Below, piece after piece: positions 1 to 9,756 of a stretch of DNA of 64,000 bases. Made by a program: the position numbers and the translations under genes. The notes beneath the pieces are model-generated. The model had not been told where the DNA came from. It saw only the letters and a program-made list of their open reading frames with translations, and searched no databases. Source of the stretch: Zea mays. Lineage: Eukaryota; Streptophyta; Magnoliopsida; Poales; Poaceae. Position 1 is the stretch's first letter. Each line of letters begins with the position of its first letter. The stretch covers positions 5,292,001 through 5,356,000 of the forward strand of contig NC_050104.1 of assembly GCF_902167145.1 (NCBI RefSeq). The letters run 5' to 3'.

Positions 1-340
1 TCATCTTAATAAATGTGCTGCGTCGCGCGCTTCATCGCGCGATGGTCCTTTTAAATTTATATTTATTAATGTGTTGCGTCGCGCGCTTCGTCGCGCGATG
101 ATTCGTTTAATTTATATTTATTGCAGTGCTGTGTCGCGCGCTTCGTCGCGCGACGATTCGTTTTAAATGCAGTTCTGTTGGCGTAAGTCGTCGTGCGTTT
201 CGTCGCACAACACTTAACGTTTATCTATGAATAATGCAAGAATCTCGTTGCGCGCTCTGTCGCGCGGCGAGTCGTTTACTTCTTAATTCAATCTAAATGT
301 TATGTCGTACGTCTCGCCGTGCGACCACTCCCTTTCATTC
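1..340. repeat. CpG-rich palindrome array in LTR
   Basis: Five to six imperfect units about 55-65 bases apart each carry a CpG-rich inverted repeat of the form GTCGCGCGC-TTCGTC-GCGCG, separated by AT-rich spacers such as tttaatttatatttatt. The first three units are close copies; later ones (about 185-215, 240-275, 305-330) keep the palindrome with substitutions (CGTGCG, CGCGCG, CGTACG). Confidence 0.7.
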
Positions 341-2014
341 ATCTTTATCTATTTATAATGATTAAATGTGGAACATGACTTTATTTTATGCTCAATGCAG
401 TGGCCAAATTAATGCCGTTCTGTTAAGCGAGTGGTTTAATTTATACTTATGTAACGTGATCGCTTCTCGACCGTAGACCTGACTGGCTTTTCCTCTTTCT
501 CTCTTAACCGTAATTGCGAGCCCCGCGTGGAACGTCTATTTATTTATTGCATTCTATTGTATGGTGTACTGTTCTTTTGTATTAAATGTGTGGGTGTATG
601 TATGTTTGCGCTCGTATAGAGAACGATCTGGTTGAAGAGCCCGGGGAAGTCACAGGAGAAGCCCCTGAGCGCAGCTGGTTCGTGGAGGCAAGTGTCCCTT
701 GACCTATCTTTGTCCTATACATTCTATAATTCACTTCCCGCATTTACACAGTTATATCTAAGGATTGACTAGCTTTTGTTATCCATGTCCTTGTTTACCT
801 ATTTGGGTTGGATTATTATGGTTTAGCTTTATGCTATTGCTCAACTCTAATCAATGAACATGATGAGATTTATCAATGATACACTGTTTCCCTTCTTTAT
901 TATGATGTTATACTTGTGTCATTCAAGGGGGCTCGAGCGGTTTCTCGAGTGCCTCTCCGTAAGGACCTGTTCGTTGGATGACCGCCTGGGAAAACAGTGC
1001 AACCATGAGGGTGGAATGGGATGCCCTTAGCTGAATAATTAGAGGAACCGAGGTGTAGTTCGCTTAGCCGTCGTGCCGTTAATGGGGCTCGGTGTATGCG
1101 GCTCGCTCTGCCAAGTTGGTTCGCCCCTTGGGGAGGAGTGCGGTGCATTTAGGAAATCTAACGGGCGGCTACAGCCCCGGGGAATCTTTGTAAAGGCTAC
1201 ATAGTGATACCCTGCTGGGTCACCTTGGTAGTGATCAATGGAGAGTCATGATCTCCGGGCAGAAAGGGAATCACGGCTTGTGGGTAAAGTGCGCAACCTC
1301 TGCAGAGTGTATAAAAACTGATATATCAGCCGTGCTCGCGGTTATGAGCGGCCAAGGGAGCTCCATTGATTAGTGATACTTGATCAGAGATGTTCGGATT
1401 ACAGGTGGCAATGAGATTGGTGGTTTTTGGTATTAACTTTGGTAATGGTAAGTGATACTCTTTCCGTTTGGAAAGGAGTACGTTTGGGTTAATAACGTGG
1501 GTTCATTCTAAAACTTGGCTTTCTCTACTAGTAATAATAATCTGACCAACTAAAAGGAACTGCTTGACTTATCCCCACATAAAGCTAGTCCACTACAGCC
1601 AGACAGGATACTTGCTGAGTATGTTGATGTGTACTCACCCTTGCTCTACACACCAAACCCCCCCATCCCCAGGTTGTCAGCATTGCAACCCCTGCTCAGG
1701 AGAGGATGAAGTCGTGGAAGGAGACCACCAGGAGTTCCAAGATTACGATGAGTTCTAGGTGTGGGTTAGCGGCAACCCCCAGTCGGCTGCCTGTGAAGGC
1801 CGCGTGTATCTACGTTTCTTTTCCGCACTTTGATTATTGTAAAGACTATGTGGATGTCTCAGACATATGATGTAATCGACTATTATTTCCCTTTTATATT
1901 ATTATTTGAGCACTGTGTGATGATGTCCAGTTATGTAACTGCTGTGTACGTGAATTGCTGATCCTGGCACGTACATGGTTCGCATTCGGTTTGCCTTCTA
2001 AAACCGGGTGTCAC
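1..2014 (+). mobile_element. gypsy (chromovirus-like) LTR, 3' part
   Basis: The segment ends in GGGTGTCACA at 2014, the usual CA end of a grass Ty3/gypsy LTR, and no reading frame of meaningful length lies inside. The run from about 900 to 1860 (GC-rich central part, then a segment ending near the 'gcggcaacccccagtcggct' string at about 1768) resembles LTRs of Tekay-type chromoviruses from memory. The left end is outside the window, so length and target duplication cannot be seen. The LTR abuts a Sirevirus LTR at 2015, which suggests insertion into it. The family name is an inference; that this is an LTR end is fairly safe. Confidence 0.6.
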
Positions 2015-3275
2015 ACAAACTATGTGTACTAACTAGTTTACCTAGTTAATATTTTTCTCAGGTGCATAAAGTTCATATACACATACAAAGAAAATGATCG
2101 TGGTGACAATTCTACAAGTTTGGAGCAAAACAGGATTGCTGCAGCCTGTGGCGCACAGGACACTGTCCGATGTGCACTGGACACTGTCCGGTGCACAGGC
2201 TGGAGCACTCCACGAACAGGCCGGGCCGCTCTCAGGAATCCTCAGCGCTCATCCACTAAAATTCACCGGACTGTCCGGTGTACCACCGGACTATTTGGTG
2301 AGCCCTCGGAGCAACGATCATCTTCGCCCAACGGTCGACTGCGCTGACTGCGACGCAAGTCTGCAACACAGAAGTCAGAAGACAGTCTGCAATGTCAGGT
2401 TGCACCGGACTGTCCGATGTGCCACCAGGCTGTCAGGTGCACCAAAAGGGCAGAAGTTTTCGATGGTCATCGGTTCCAAACCCCAACGGTCGGCTGATGT
2501 GGCACTCACCGAACAGTGAACAATAGAGTGTCCAGTGCACCACCGGACTATCTGGTGTGCCCATCGACAGAACAGTCAACCAACGGCTAGAATAGTGGTT
2601 GGGGCTATAAATAGCCCCCAACCACCACCATTCAAGCCATCCAAGCATTCCACAATCTTCATTCAATACAAGAGCAAAGAATACACTCCAAAGACACAAT
2701 CAAAGCCTTCAATTCTCTCCAAGTTCCAAAATCAAGTCAATTGATAAAAAGTGTTTAGTGACTTGAGAGAGGGTGACTTGTGTTTCTTTTGTTGCTCTTG
2801 TTCCTTGGTTGCTTTCTTCTTCTCCTTCTAATCTTTCCAAGTGTTTTGTAAAGCAAGCAAGAGACACCTAATTGTGTGGTGTCCCGTGAGATTGAGAAGA
2901 AACACTCAACCGGTCTAAGTGACCGATTGAGAGAGTGAAAGGGTTGAAATAGACCCAACCTTTGTGGCCTCTTCAATGGGGAGTAGGTTCTTTGGAACCG
3001 AACCTCGGGAAACAAATCACCGTGCCTATTGTGTTGATCTTCACCACTTGATTTGTTTCTTCCCTTCCTCTTTCTAAAATTTCTCTTGCTCATATTGATT
3101 TGAGTTTGCTCCAAAGTTATCCACATTGATTGAGCAACTCATAGCAAGAAGAACTATCTTCCGCACTCCGAATTCACTATTATTTATTTCTAACCCTAAC
3201 CCCGGGTGAAGTGCGTGTTCAAAGTTTAAAATTTTCAGGTTTCTCCTATTCACCCCCTCTAGGCAACTTTCAGGT
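2015..3275 (+). mobile_element. Sirevirus (Ty1/copia) LTR remnant
   Basis: The stretch 2150-2570 is dense in CACTGTCCG/GGACTGTCCGG palindromes typical of maize Sirevirus LTRs. A TATA-like 'ggctataaatagccccca' stands at 2603-2620, followed by a CT/A-rich leader. The right end reads 'tattcaccccctctaggcaa' and then CTTTCA, the usual 3' end of these LTRs on the plus strand. No primer binding site or gag follows at 3276, so it is a solo or truncated LTR, cut on the left by the gypsy LTR. The ORFs inside look spurious. Confidence 0.65.
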
Positions 3276-4321
3276 AGCACCTCCCCGCTATTCTCTAGAT
3301 ACACATCCTGGCAGAAAGAGTGTGTATCAGGAGAACAACAGGGAGGTGAAGCCGAAACTCTGCCTCGGACCAAAGTAGAGCGTGGAAACTAACACCATCT
3401 ACGCAACCGCGGGCTGTCCTAATAATGTGGACAATTCAAAACCGTTACATTTGTAGATATGTGTATCTCTTTGGAATGAGAGACGCCTAACTGGGTTATG
3501 TAATCTACGACCATGATACGGAAATCGAGGTTATTCCTAGGGTGGAGTCAGGCTAGCGGTGCTGTGGCGATGCGACACGGTGCAACAACTAGGAAGACCT
3601 TTGTAAAAAATAAACACAAGCATGTCAACAAAAATTTTTGGCAGCACCTCCCCCGCACGGGGAGGTTTCCAAAACCTGCAATTAAAAGTAACAACACGAT
3701 GGCTGATATGCACACACATTTCATGCTATAAGAGGATACAATCTACTAAAAGATCAACCTTGTAAAGACAAAATAACCCACGAGGGTACAACTTAGGCTT
3801 AAAATTAGATGGGAGAACCTTAACTTATACAAATTATACTTCACCACTTTGCATGATAAGCCCTAAAAACTAAGAACCTTAACTTATACAAATTATACTT
3901 CACAACATTGCAAGACAAGCCCTAGAAACTAAGCATGTCACACACTAAGGATTTGTCCCTCATGACATCACATTAGGTCCTAAGTATTTCAAAAATTAAA
4001 CCTTACTAGTAGAACACACTATGGCCTAATCAACAATATCACACACAAAGATTGCAATAAAAATAGAAATGCATAAGAGAAGACCAACCAAAGCAAGGGA
4101 TGGAGCGGATCGGGGGGTGGTTGGTTCAGTTGCTGAAGTTCAACGCGAGGGGGCAGGGATGAGGGAGCAGTGTCGGGGATGAGGCGGTGGCGGCAGCGAC
4201 GCTTGGGCGGGAGACGGTCCGGCCGGCAGCGGGGCAGCGGCGCGCGGGCACTGTAGGCGGCAATGGTTTGGGTGTAGAATGAAATGGGGCGCGGACACCC
4301 GGTCAGGGTTCAGTGAGCATT
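3276..4321. other. intergenic stretch, no gene recognised
   Basis: No coding gene is supported. It holds a 45-base module (GGCAGCACCTCCCC ... GGGGAGGTTTCC at 3641-3672) whose inverted relative lies inside the MULE near 9457-9500, a 59-bp tandem duplication at 3815-3932, and a GC-rich segment (4085-4330) of unknown origin that runs into CACTA subterminal sequence. Confidence 0.5.
3815..3932. repeat. 59-bp tandem duplication
   Basis: Two direct copies, each starting GAACCTTAACTTATAC (3815 and 3874), differ by a few bases. They look like a local duplication without coding content. Confidence 0.75.
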
Positions 4322-4398
4322 CTTTGCCGAGTGCCCGCAATCTGACACACGACAATTTTTTATTTTAAAAATACTTTGTCGAGTGTCTCCTAGCGGAC

Positions 4399-4691
4399 TA
4401 TAACACCACGTCCACTCTTGGACCGGTAGTACTTACTCATGGCATCTCTCTAGGATCATATATTGTCCCCACAGACCAACATGAGTCTTTTGTGCGCACT
4501 CATGCGCACCCGAGAAAACTACTCGGTCGGTCACCCATCCCAAACTGCTCCAAGCTAAGCACCCTTAACTTGGAGGTTATTTCGAGATAGGTTTCCGAAA
4601 AAGAAGATGCACCTTGTTGATATGAGTACTCTATTAATTCTATTAAGCCTTGGGCTAGGATATCACTATCTATTAGGGCCAGGATATCACA
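4399..4691 (-). mobile_element. Cassandra TRIM solo LTR (5S-bearing)
   Basis: A 293-bp insert begins TATAACACC and ends ATATCACA. The flanks CGGAC (4394-4398) and CGAAC (4692-4696) look like a 5-bp target duplication with one mismatch. Removing the insert rejoins a CACTA subterminal repeat (GTCTCCTAGCGGAC to ACTCGTCAAAG). The insert carries a 5S rRNA-like core and the flanking strings 'ccgaaaaagaagatgcacct' and 'ttaattctattaagccttgg', which I recall from Cassandra LTRs. Only one LTR is present and no internal domain, hence a solo LTR. Strand is given as that on which the 5S-like sequence reads sense. Confidence 0.8.
4520..4592 (-). other. 5S rRNA-like core of Cassandra LTR
   Basis: On the minus strand, GGATGGGTGACC is followed upstream by a diverged AAGTTAAGGGTGCTTAGC, in the order of the internal promoter half of plant 5S rRNA. 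It is degenerate and lacks a full 5S gene, so it is retained promoter-like sequence of the TRIM element and not a 5S locus. Confidence 0.7.
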
Positions 4692-4734
4692 CGAACACTC
4701 GTCAAAGATTGTTTTAAAATATTAAAATATACTT

Positions 4735-5860
4735 TGTCGAGTGTTGCCTATCGGGCACTCGGTAAACCAAGTCTTTGTCGAGTGTCTTCTCCTAACACTC
4801 GACAAAGAATATTTTTTCTACCAAACTTTTTGTGGTGTTTTTCTACAGTATATAGACCTTACATGTTCAATTTTGGCACAATTATCAAAGTGTTTGCTAT
4901 AACTATTAGATTTAGTTTGTTTAATTGATTTTTTGGATAATTCATATTTGAACCGCAAGTCGCTCGAAAAATGGAAACTGTGAATACAAAAATTATATTC
5001 ATGTTATTTAGCACAAGATACAGTCTATTTCAAGAGCAGACCGAAATTTTCGAGCACCATGCTCACGAAACATGAACTTGTGATCTAGTTGTTTTAAAAT
5101 TGTATAAAACATAAACAAAGTTAGAAAATCACGACTATCCGGTCTCCATTGAAGTTGTCACGCGCTATGTGTAGAAACATATCCGGTTTCCATTAAAGTT
5201 TTACGATTTCATGTGAAGGACACATAGATTTCTACACATAGTGTGCGACAACTTTTACGAAACATTGTCAAATTTTTATCACGACATGTCGACAAGTTTC
5301 ATAATTTTCTAACTTTGTTTGTGTTTTATATAATTTTAAAACAACTAGATCGCAAGTTCACTTCATGTTTCGTGAGCATAGTGCTCGAAATTTCGGTCTA
5401 CTTATGTTAATTATGAATTTCACAATTATCCGGTTTCCATTTTTCGACTGACTTACAGTTTAATTCTGAATTATCCAAAGAAATTCAATTAAACAAACTA
5501 AATCTAATAGTTATAACAAATACTTTGATAATTGTGCCAAAATTGAACATGTAGGTCTATATACTGTAGGAAAACACCAGATAAAGTTTGGTGTAAAAAA
5601 GAAAAAAACAAATATATTTTGCTAAGTGTAAAGGGAAGACACTCGTCAAAGTATACTTTTGTCGAGTGCCTACAGGGGGAACACTCGGCAAAGAAGATAT
5701 TTTGTCGAGTATCAATGACTGACACTCGGTAAAGTTAACGGTCGCTCGGCAAAGCCTCCTTTGCCAAGTGTTCCGCCCTCGGCAAACGAGGTCTGTGCCG
5801 AGAGTGACACTCGACAAATAATTCTTTGTCGAGTGCCTGATATACTACACTCGGTAAAGA
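4735..5860. repeat. long inverted repeat (hairpin arms)
   Basis: Left-arm strings recur in reverse complement on the right: GTTGTCACGCGCTATGTGTA (near 5155) against TACACATAGTGTGCGACAAC (5233-5252), the 'acagtatatagacc' segment at 4846-4859 against about 5555-5570, and CACTA subterminal repeats at both outer ends. The spacer is about 50 bases around 5203. The arms are some 450-600 bp, diverged by scattered substitutions and small indels. Confidence 0.8.
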
Positions 5861-6028
5861 GCCGAATTCCTAATGATAGATATATACATATCTATATCTA
5901 TATCTATACTAATCTATTAAAAACCTAATGTGGTCACCTGGTGCTACCACACCGCGCAAAAAATAGTGCAAATCGAGCACTCGAGCCCATAAATTTGTAA
6001 ACATATAAAATAAAAGTCCTTAGACTAT

Positions 6029-6175
6029 TTAGTACTGGTTCTTGATTCAAGTGGGACTAATATCTATGTTTAGTACCGGCTATTGGATTGAATCGGTACT
6101 AAAGGGGAACTTTTTAGTATTAGTTCTAGCCAATAACCGGCATTAAACATTTTAGTACCAGGCCATACAATTGTT
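6029..6175. mobile_element. possible MITE-like inverted repeat
   Basis: TAGTACTGG near 6029 and TAGTACCAGG near 6162 stand in inverted relation to internal CGGTACTAAAG and TTAGTACCGGC strings, a pattern common in grass MITEs. No clear target duplication was found. A TATATCTATATC microsatellite lies just upstream (5879-5910). Confidence 0.3.
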
Positions 6176-6362
6176 TTACCACTAAAGAAAAAAACGAAAA
6201 GGTTGCAGACATCCATGAATATCTTTTCATTTGTGCTTGTACTGGTACTATTGTACACCAGAGATTGGAAATAGTTGCTAAATCCCTTGGCAACAATCAA
6301 GTCAAAACCAGCACGGTTTCATTGCCAGTAGCTAGCAGGCATGGATTTATAAGATAATCTTT

Positions 6363-6554
6363 CATGTTTTTGTTCTGATAAGTGAACACAATACACTACC
6401 GGAATCCGAAGCTTTGCCGAGTGTCGGTCTCTTTGCCGAGTGTCTTTTGTCGGACACTCGGCAAAACAGACTTTGCCGAAAGCCGCACTCGGTAAAGTTA
6501 GGCTCTCGGCAACGAGCTTCTTCCATGTTTTTATTCTGATAAGTGAACACAATA
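6363..6554. repeat. 31-bp direct repeats around a CACTA end
   Basis: The strings at 6363-6393 and 6523-6553 (both begin CATGTTTTT and end AAGTGAACACAATA) differ at one base. They enclose the CACTA terminal fragment and are ten times longer than the 3-bp duplication that CACTA insertion makes. Confidence 0.85.
6394..6517 (+). mobile_element. CACTA terminal fragment
   Basis: It begins CACTACCGGAATCCGAAGC, a canonical CACTA terminus, followed by alternating TTTGCCGAGTGTC and CACTCGGCAAA subterminal motifs, and stops after about 124 bases without the opposite terminus. It lies some 260 bp downstream of the CASP stop codon. Confidence 0.75.
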
Positions 6555-6779
6555 TACCCAACAAATCTTTCAGAAACTACGGCGATCCATACATAATAGT
6601 TCACCTATTTTTTTTTGTAGCTTCTATACATGATAGTGCACACCACCAGAAGAAAAGAAGTTTAGAATCAAGCCAACAATTGGGGATATATGAGAGGATC
6701 ATAGCACGAGAGGTATAATAATAGGCACACGTATGATTACACAAGGATAGCGGAGTCGAATAACCGCAACACGCACCGC

Positions 6780-7565
6780 CTAGCGCCTGGCTAGAGCAAT
6801 GGCGGAGAGTAGTAGCAGCAGTACGAGCATGACCATGGCTCCGAACGAACCAACGAGGGATCCAGAGATACGCTCGCAGAACGAGTCAAACTGCTGGCAA
6901 ATGGCAAGCCAGTTTGCTCTGACGTTGCCTTTGTGCGCTAAGTACACAATGGCCGCTGCCGCAGATGCTCCCGCAGTCACCAATGCTAGCATTGCCTTCA
7001 AAATTAGAATCACAACTAGCTTGTTGGCACTTCTCAAAACATAGGATTAGCCTATTACTAGATGGGAATAACCACACATGCTTTCACCATAAGAGGAGTT
7101 GTTAGGCTTACCGCGTCAAGAACGACCAAGAGCAGCCTGCTGTATTTAGCCCTGCTCCTAATGATGTGCACTATAGATAGTGGGAGCGACAGGGTGAGAT
7201 AAGCGCAGACAATGGAATTCGCCACGACGAAGAACCTGTGTCAAACAAACAAACGAACGAAATCGAAACAGCTGTAGCATCGGACGCTCACATATATACA
7301 ACTAAAAGTTGCGCGCTGAGGTTAGTATATATTAGTTAGCTTACGTGAGAGTAGGGAGATCGCTGTACTGCGCCTTGAACCGGATGAACTGCGTGAAGAA
7401 AGGCAGCGTCTCGTTGGTGGTGCCCATTGCAATGGCGCTAGCGAGGGTGCCGATGATGGCAATGAAGCGAAGTATTAGATCAAGCACGGACACTCCTTTG
7501 CTGACACCCCTGCTGCCCAGGGGCGCCTGCTTCGAGGTCTCGCCATGCTCGCTGGATCCTTTCAT
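6780..7565 (-). CDS. CASP: Casparian strip membrane protein (CASP), three exons
   Basis: Four-pass plasma-membrane scaffold that marks the Casparian strip domain of root endodermis and recruits lignin-forming enzymes (family knowledge, mainly from Arabidopsis). Exons on the minus strand: 7565-7345, 7235-7112, 6995-6780. Introns are GT...AG (7344-7236 and 7111-6996), and the joined frame gives 186 residues, normal for the family. Membrane segments fall at about residues 28-48, 75-98, 108-134 and 163-183. Visible hallmarks are the ETLPFFTQF signature in the first extracellular loop (52-60), Arg33 in the first and Asp114 in the third membrane segment, and two cysteines (148, 155) in the second loop. 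The start is the first ATG downstream of a TATA box, before the basic N-terminus. No frame damage was seen. In Arabidopsis this family is switched on by MYB36; no such site was verified here. Confidence 0.95.
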
Positions 7566-7680
7566 TTTTTTTTCCTTTAGCGTTTTACAGAGATTCTCAC
7601 CTCCTTAGCTTGGTGGAACTGGCCTGGTTGCTCAGCTGATTTGGAGAGCACAGAGCTAGCCCATCCTGGCTCTTGCCACA

Positions 7681-7688
7681 TTTATATA
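7681..7688 (-). promoter_or_regulatory. TATA box of the CASP gene
   Basis: TATATAAA on the minus strand, 116 bases upstream of the start codon, a normal spacing for a plant promoter with a leader of some 80-90 bases. Confidence 0.6.
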
Positions 7689-7699
7689 TGCATGATGCT

Positions 7700-8628
7700 G
7701 AGCTGCGCGCGCGCGAAGTGCAAATGGATTAGGTCAGCTCTCGATGCCAGGGCAGGTGGCCGTAGTGTCTTCTCTCTTCTGCGTGAGCTCCCAGGTGCAT
7801 TTCGGTTGACACCTACTCTACTTGCTCCATGGGACTGGTCGATTGGTTCGTGCTGAATTTATGGTCTCTTTATAGCCGTGGACTTGCGCTCAGCACTACT
7901 CTAGGGATTGGCGTATGTCGTTGCTATTTGTCCTAATATGCTGGAGCCTTCAACTAAACAATTGTTAGCTCATTCCTACTCCGGAAGCAATGCGACATTC
8001 ATCTTCATGTCAACTCATGAGATCTCGGGATATCTGCAGAAAGCCAAGTTATTAGTTGGTGAATTGATTCGTGCTCGTGCTCGTCGAGTGGTTGTTCACT
8101 TTGAATTAAAGTCAGCTGTTTAGAATGTTGCAACTAGAGACAAAAAAATATAAAAACAGTAAAAGTCGATACGGATTAAAATTAAGTGAACAGACTACCA
8201 TAGCTGATAGGCCATCAGCTTTCACTTTGTGCCTTTATGGTGAGTGTTGTTCGTGCTTTCTAATTATTGATAGGTAATATAACACTGAGGCCTTCTTTGG
8301 GTAGGAGGGGATTGAAGGGTATTACAGGGGTTAAGGGAAAAATAAACTTATATATAAATAGGGCGAGGTAAGCTTCCATTAGTACATAAAGCCTTGACCC
8401 TTGTCGATTGAGCCAGAATATTGATCAAGGTTAGATGTGGTAATAGATTACGATCCAAATACTGTTTCTTCACATTATGTTAAGGTCCTAAATTATTTCT
8501 AGTTAAAAAATAAATAGAAATAGAACTAGATACTAATCCAATCTGACCCTTAAATTTTATACTTAGAACCCATTGTCACCCCTAGTCGGTACAGTCCATG
8601 AGCGAGCGCGAACGGGTCTGTTTTGGCG
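7700..8628. other. CASP upstream region and spacer
   Basis: No gene is supported. The stretch from 7700 to about 8280 is presumably CASP upstream sequence. Around 8288 'ggccttctttgggtaggagg' resembles one end of a small Tourist/hAT-like element, but the partner end was not found. The rest is AT-rich spacer up to the MULE target duplication. Confidence 0.4.
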
Positions 8629-8638
8629 TATCTATTTA

Positions 8639-8869
8639 CCGAATATTTTGTTTTTTAGCCATTTGTGTGACAAAAAATTACACTTAGACCCCGGGAAAAC
8701 TTATTTCCCGGTTTGGACCCGATTCTCGGCGCCATAGCCAATGGCGCCGCGGTAACATAGCTCGACGTCATTGGCTATGGCGCCGAGCGCTGACGTGGCG
8801 CTGGCGGCCAGGGCTGACGTGGCAACCCGCGTGGGCACCTAGCTCGGCGCCACAGATCTTGGCGCCGAG
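8639..8869 (+). repeat. left TIR of the MULE
   Basis: An AT-rich outer 40 bases is followed by palindromic GGCGCCATAGCCAATGGCGCC and related GGCGCCGAG motifs that recur in the right TIR. The 10-bp target duplication lies immediately outside (8629-8638). Confidence 0.9.
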
Positions 8870-8879
8870 ATAGGATTTA

Positions 8880-9756
8880 GCCACGCGGTCCATTTCTTCA
8901 CTGCGTTTCTCTTCTCTATTTCTTCATCGCCGCTTCTTCTCTCCTCTCACCGCGCCGCCTCTGCTCTCACCGGAGCGCCCCGCCCCCACAACCGACCAAG
9001 GTCGCCCAGACTGCCCTCGGCGCCGCCGCCAGATCCTCCGCGAGCCCCTCCGCGCGGCCCGCCGCCGCCGCGAGCTCCTCGCGCGTCGCCACCGCCGCGA
9101 GTCCGCGCCCCCGCCGCCGCGAGCCGTCCTCCGCGAGCTCCCCGCCACCGCGAGAGGTAATTGTGCATCCCCACGAAGAACGTAATTCATAGTTAATCCA
9201 TAGTTACATATAATTCATAGTTAAGAACTTAGTTAATTATGAACCACTTTACCTACAACGTAATTCATAGTTACATTTTTTTACAAAAGAGTATTGTTTT
9301 AAAGATATATACACCAAACATATAGAGGAATAAGGCCGACGTGAGATTTTGACTATAATCGTGACATTGTTTATCATATGGTTAGCATATTGTTTATTAT
9401 GTAGCTGTCGTGCAGTTTTTTGTGTTGGCAACCATCGTGTTGTCGTTTCTTTGTAGGTTTTAGAAACCTCACTTTATAGGGGAGGTGCTGCCAAATTTTT
9501 TATTGACAGTAGTATTTTTTGTACATAGGTGTCCTTTCGACTACCTTCGTCACCGTTAGCTTGACTCGTACGCGATCTCAGGTATACATTGTTTTTGTAC
9601 ATTATTCATAGATTATGTAATTTCGGTTGATGTGGCCATTTAATATTTACTATATAGTTATTAGTTAATAAGTAGTTATTATTTATTTATTACTTAGTAA
9701 ATATTGAGGCACTAGTATTTAGCCATTATTGAGTTAGTAATCCGTGTTTGCAATAG
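8880..9756 (+). other. MULE 5' leader region
   Basis: A GC-rich run (8935-9155) of CCGCCGCCGCGAG-type triplets ends in GCGAGAG followed by GTAATTG, a plausible splice donor. It is followed by AT-rich sequence with repeated AATTCATAGTTA (9180-9270) and by a piece shared, inverted, with 3641-3672. It is likely a non-coding first exon plus intron of the transposase gene; ORFs on the opposite strand are low-complexity shadows. Confidence 0.4.

Larger units (their letters stand above)
4322..5872. mobile_element. CACTA-derived foldback element
   Basis: Both flanks are packed with CACTA subterminal repeats (TTTGCCGAGTGCC, CACTCGACAAAG, CACTCGGTAAAG). The right end, read on the minus strand, begins AGGAATTCGGCTCTTTACCG, a decayed form of the CACTACCGGAATTCGGC terminus. 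The left terminus is truncated or mutated. The central part is a long inverted repeat around about 5203 (see the separate repeat entry). No transposase is present. It is a non-autonomous derivative, interrupted in its left arm by a Cassandra solo LTR. Confidence 0.65.

Noticed and set aside
1564..1758. 64-residue ORF inside the left LTR
   Set aside because: Short, no family resemblance, lies in the conserved 3' part of a gypsy LTR.
4520..4592. 5S rRNA gene
   Set aside because: Only a degenerate core inside a 293-bp Cassandra LTR; not a full gene and not in a 5S tandem array.
6799..7608. Plus-strand ORFs over the CASP gene
   Set aside because: Shadows of the minus-strand exons, which have clean splice sites and clear family signatures.
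8288..8590. Complete MITE upstream of the MULE
   Set aside because: One end resembles a Tourist/hAT-like element, but no inverted partner or target duplication was found.
8924..9190. Arg/Gly-rich minus-strand ORF in the MULE leader
   Set aside because: A by-product of CCGCCGCCG triplets in the 5' leader; lacks any recognisable motif.
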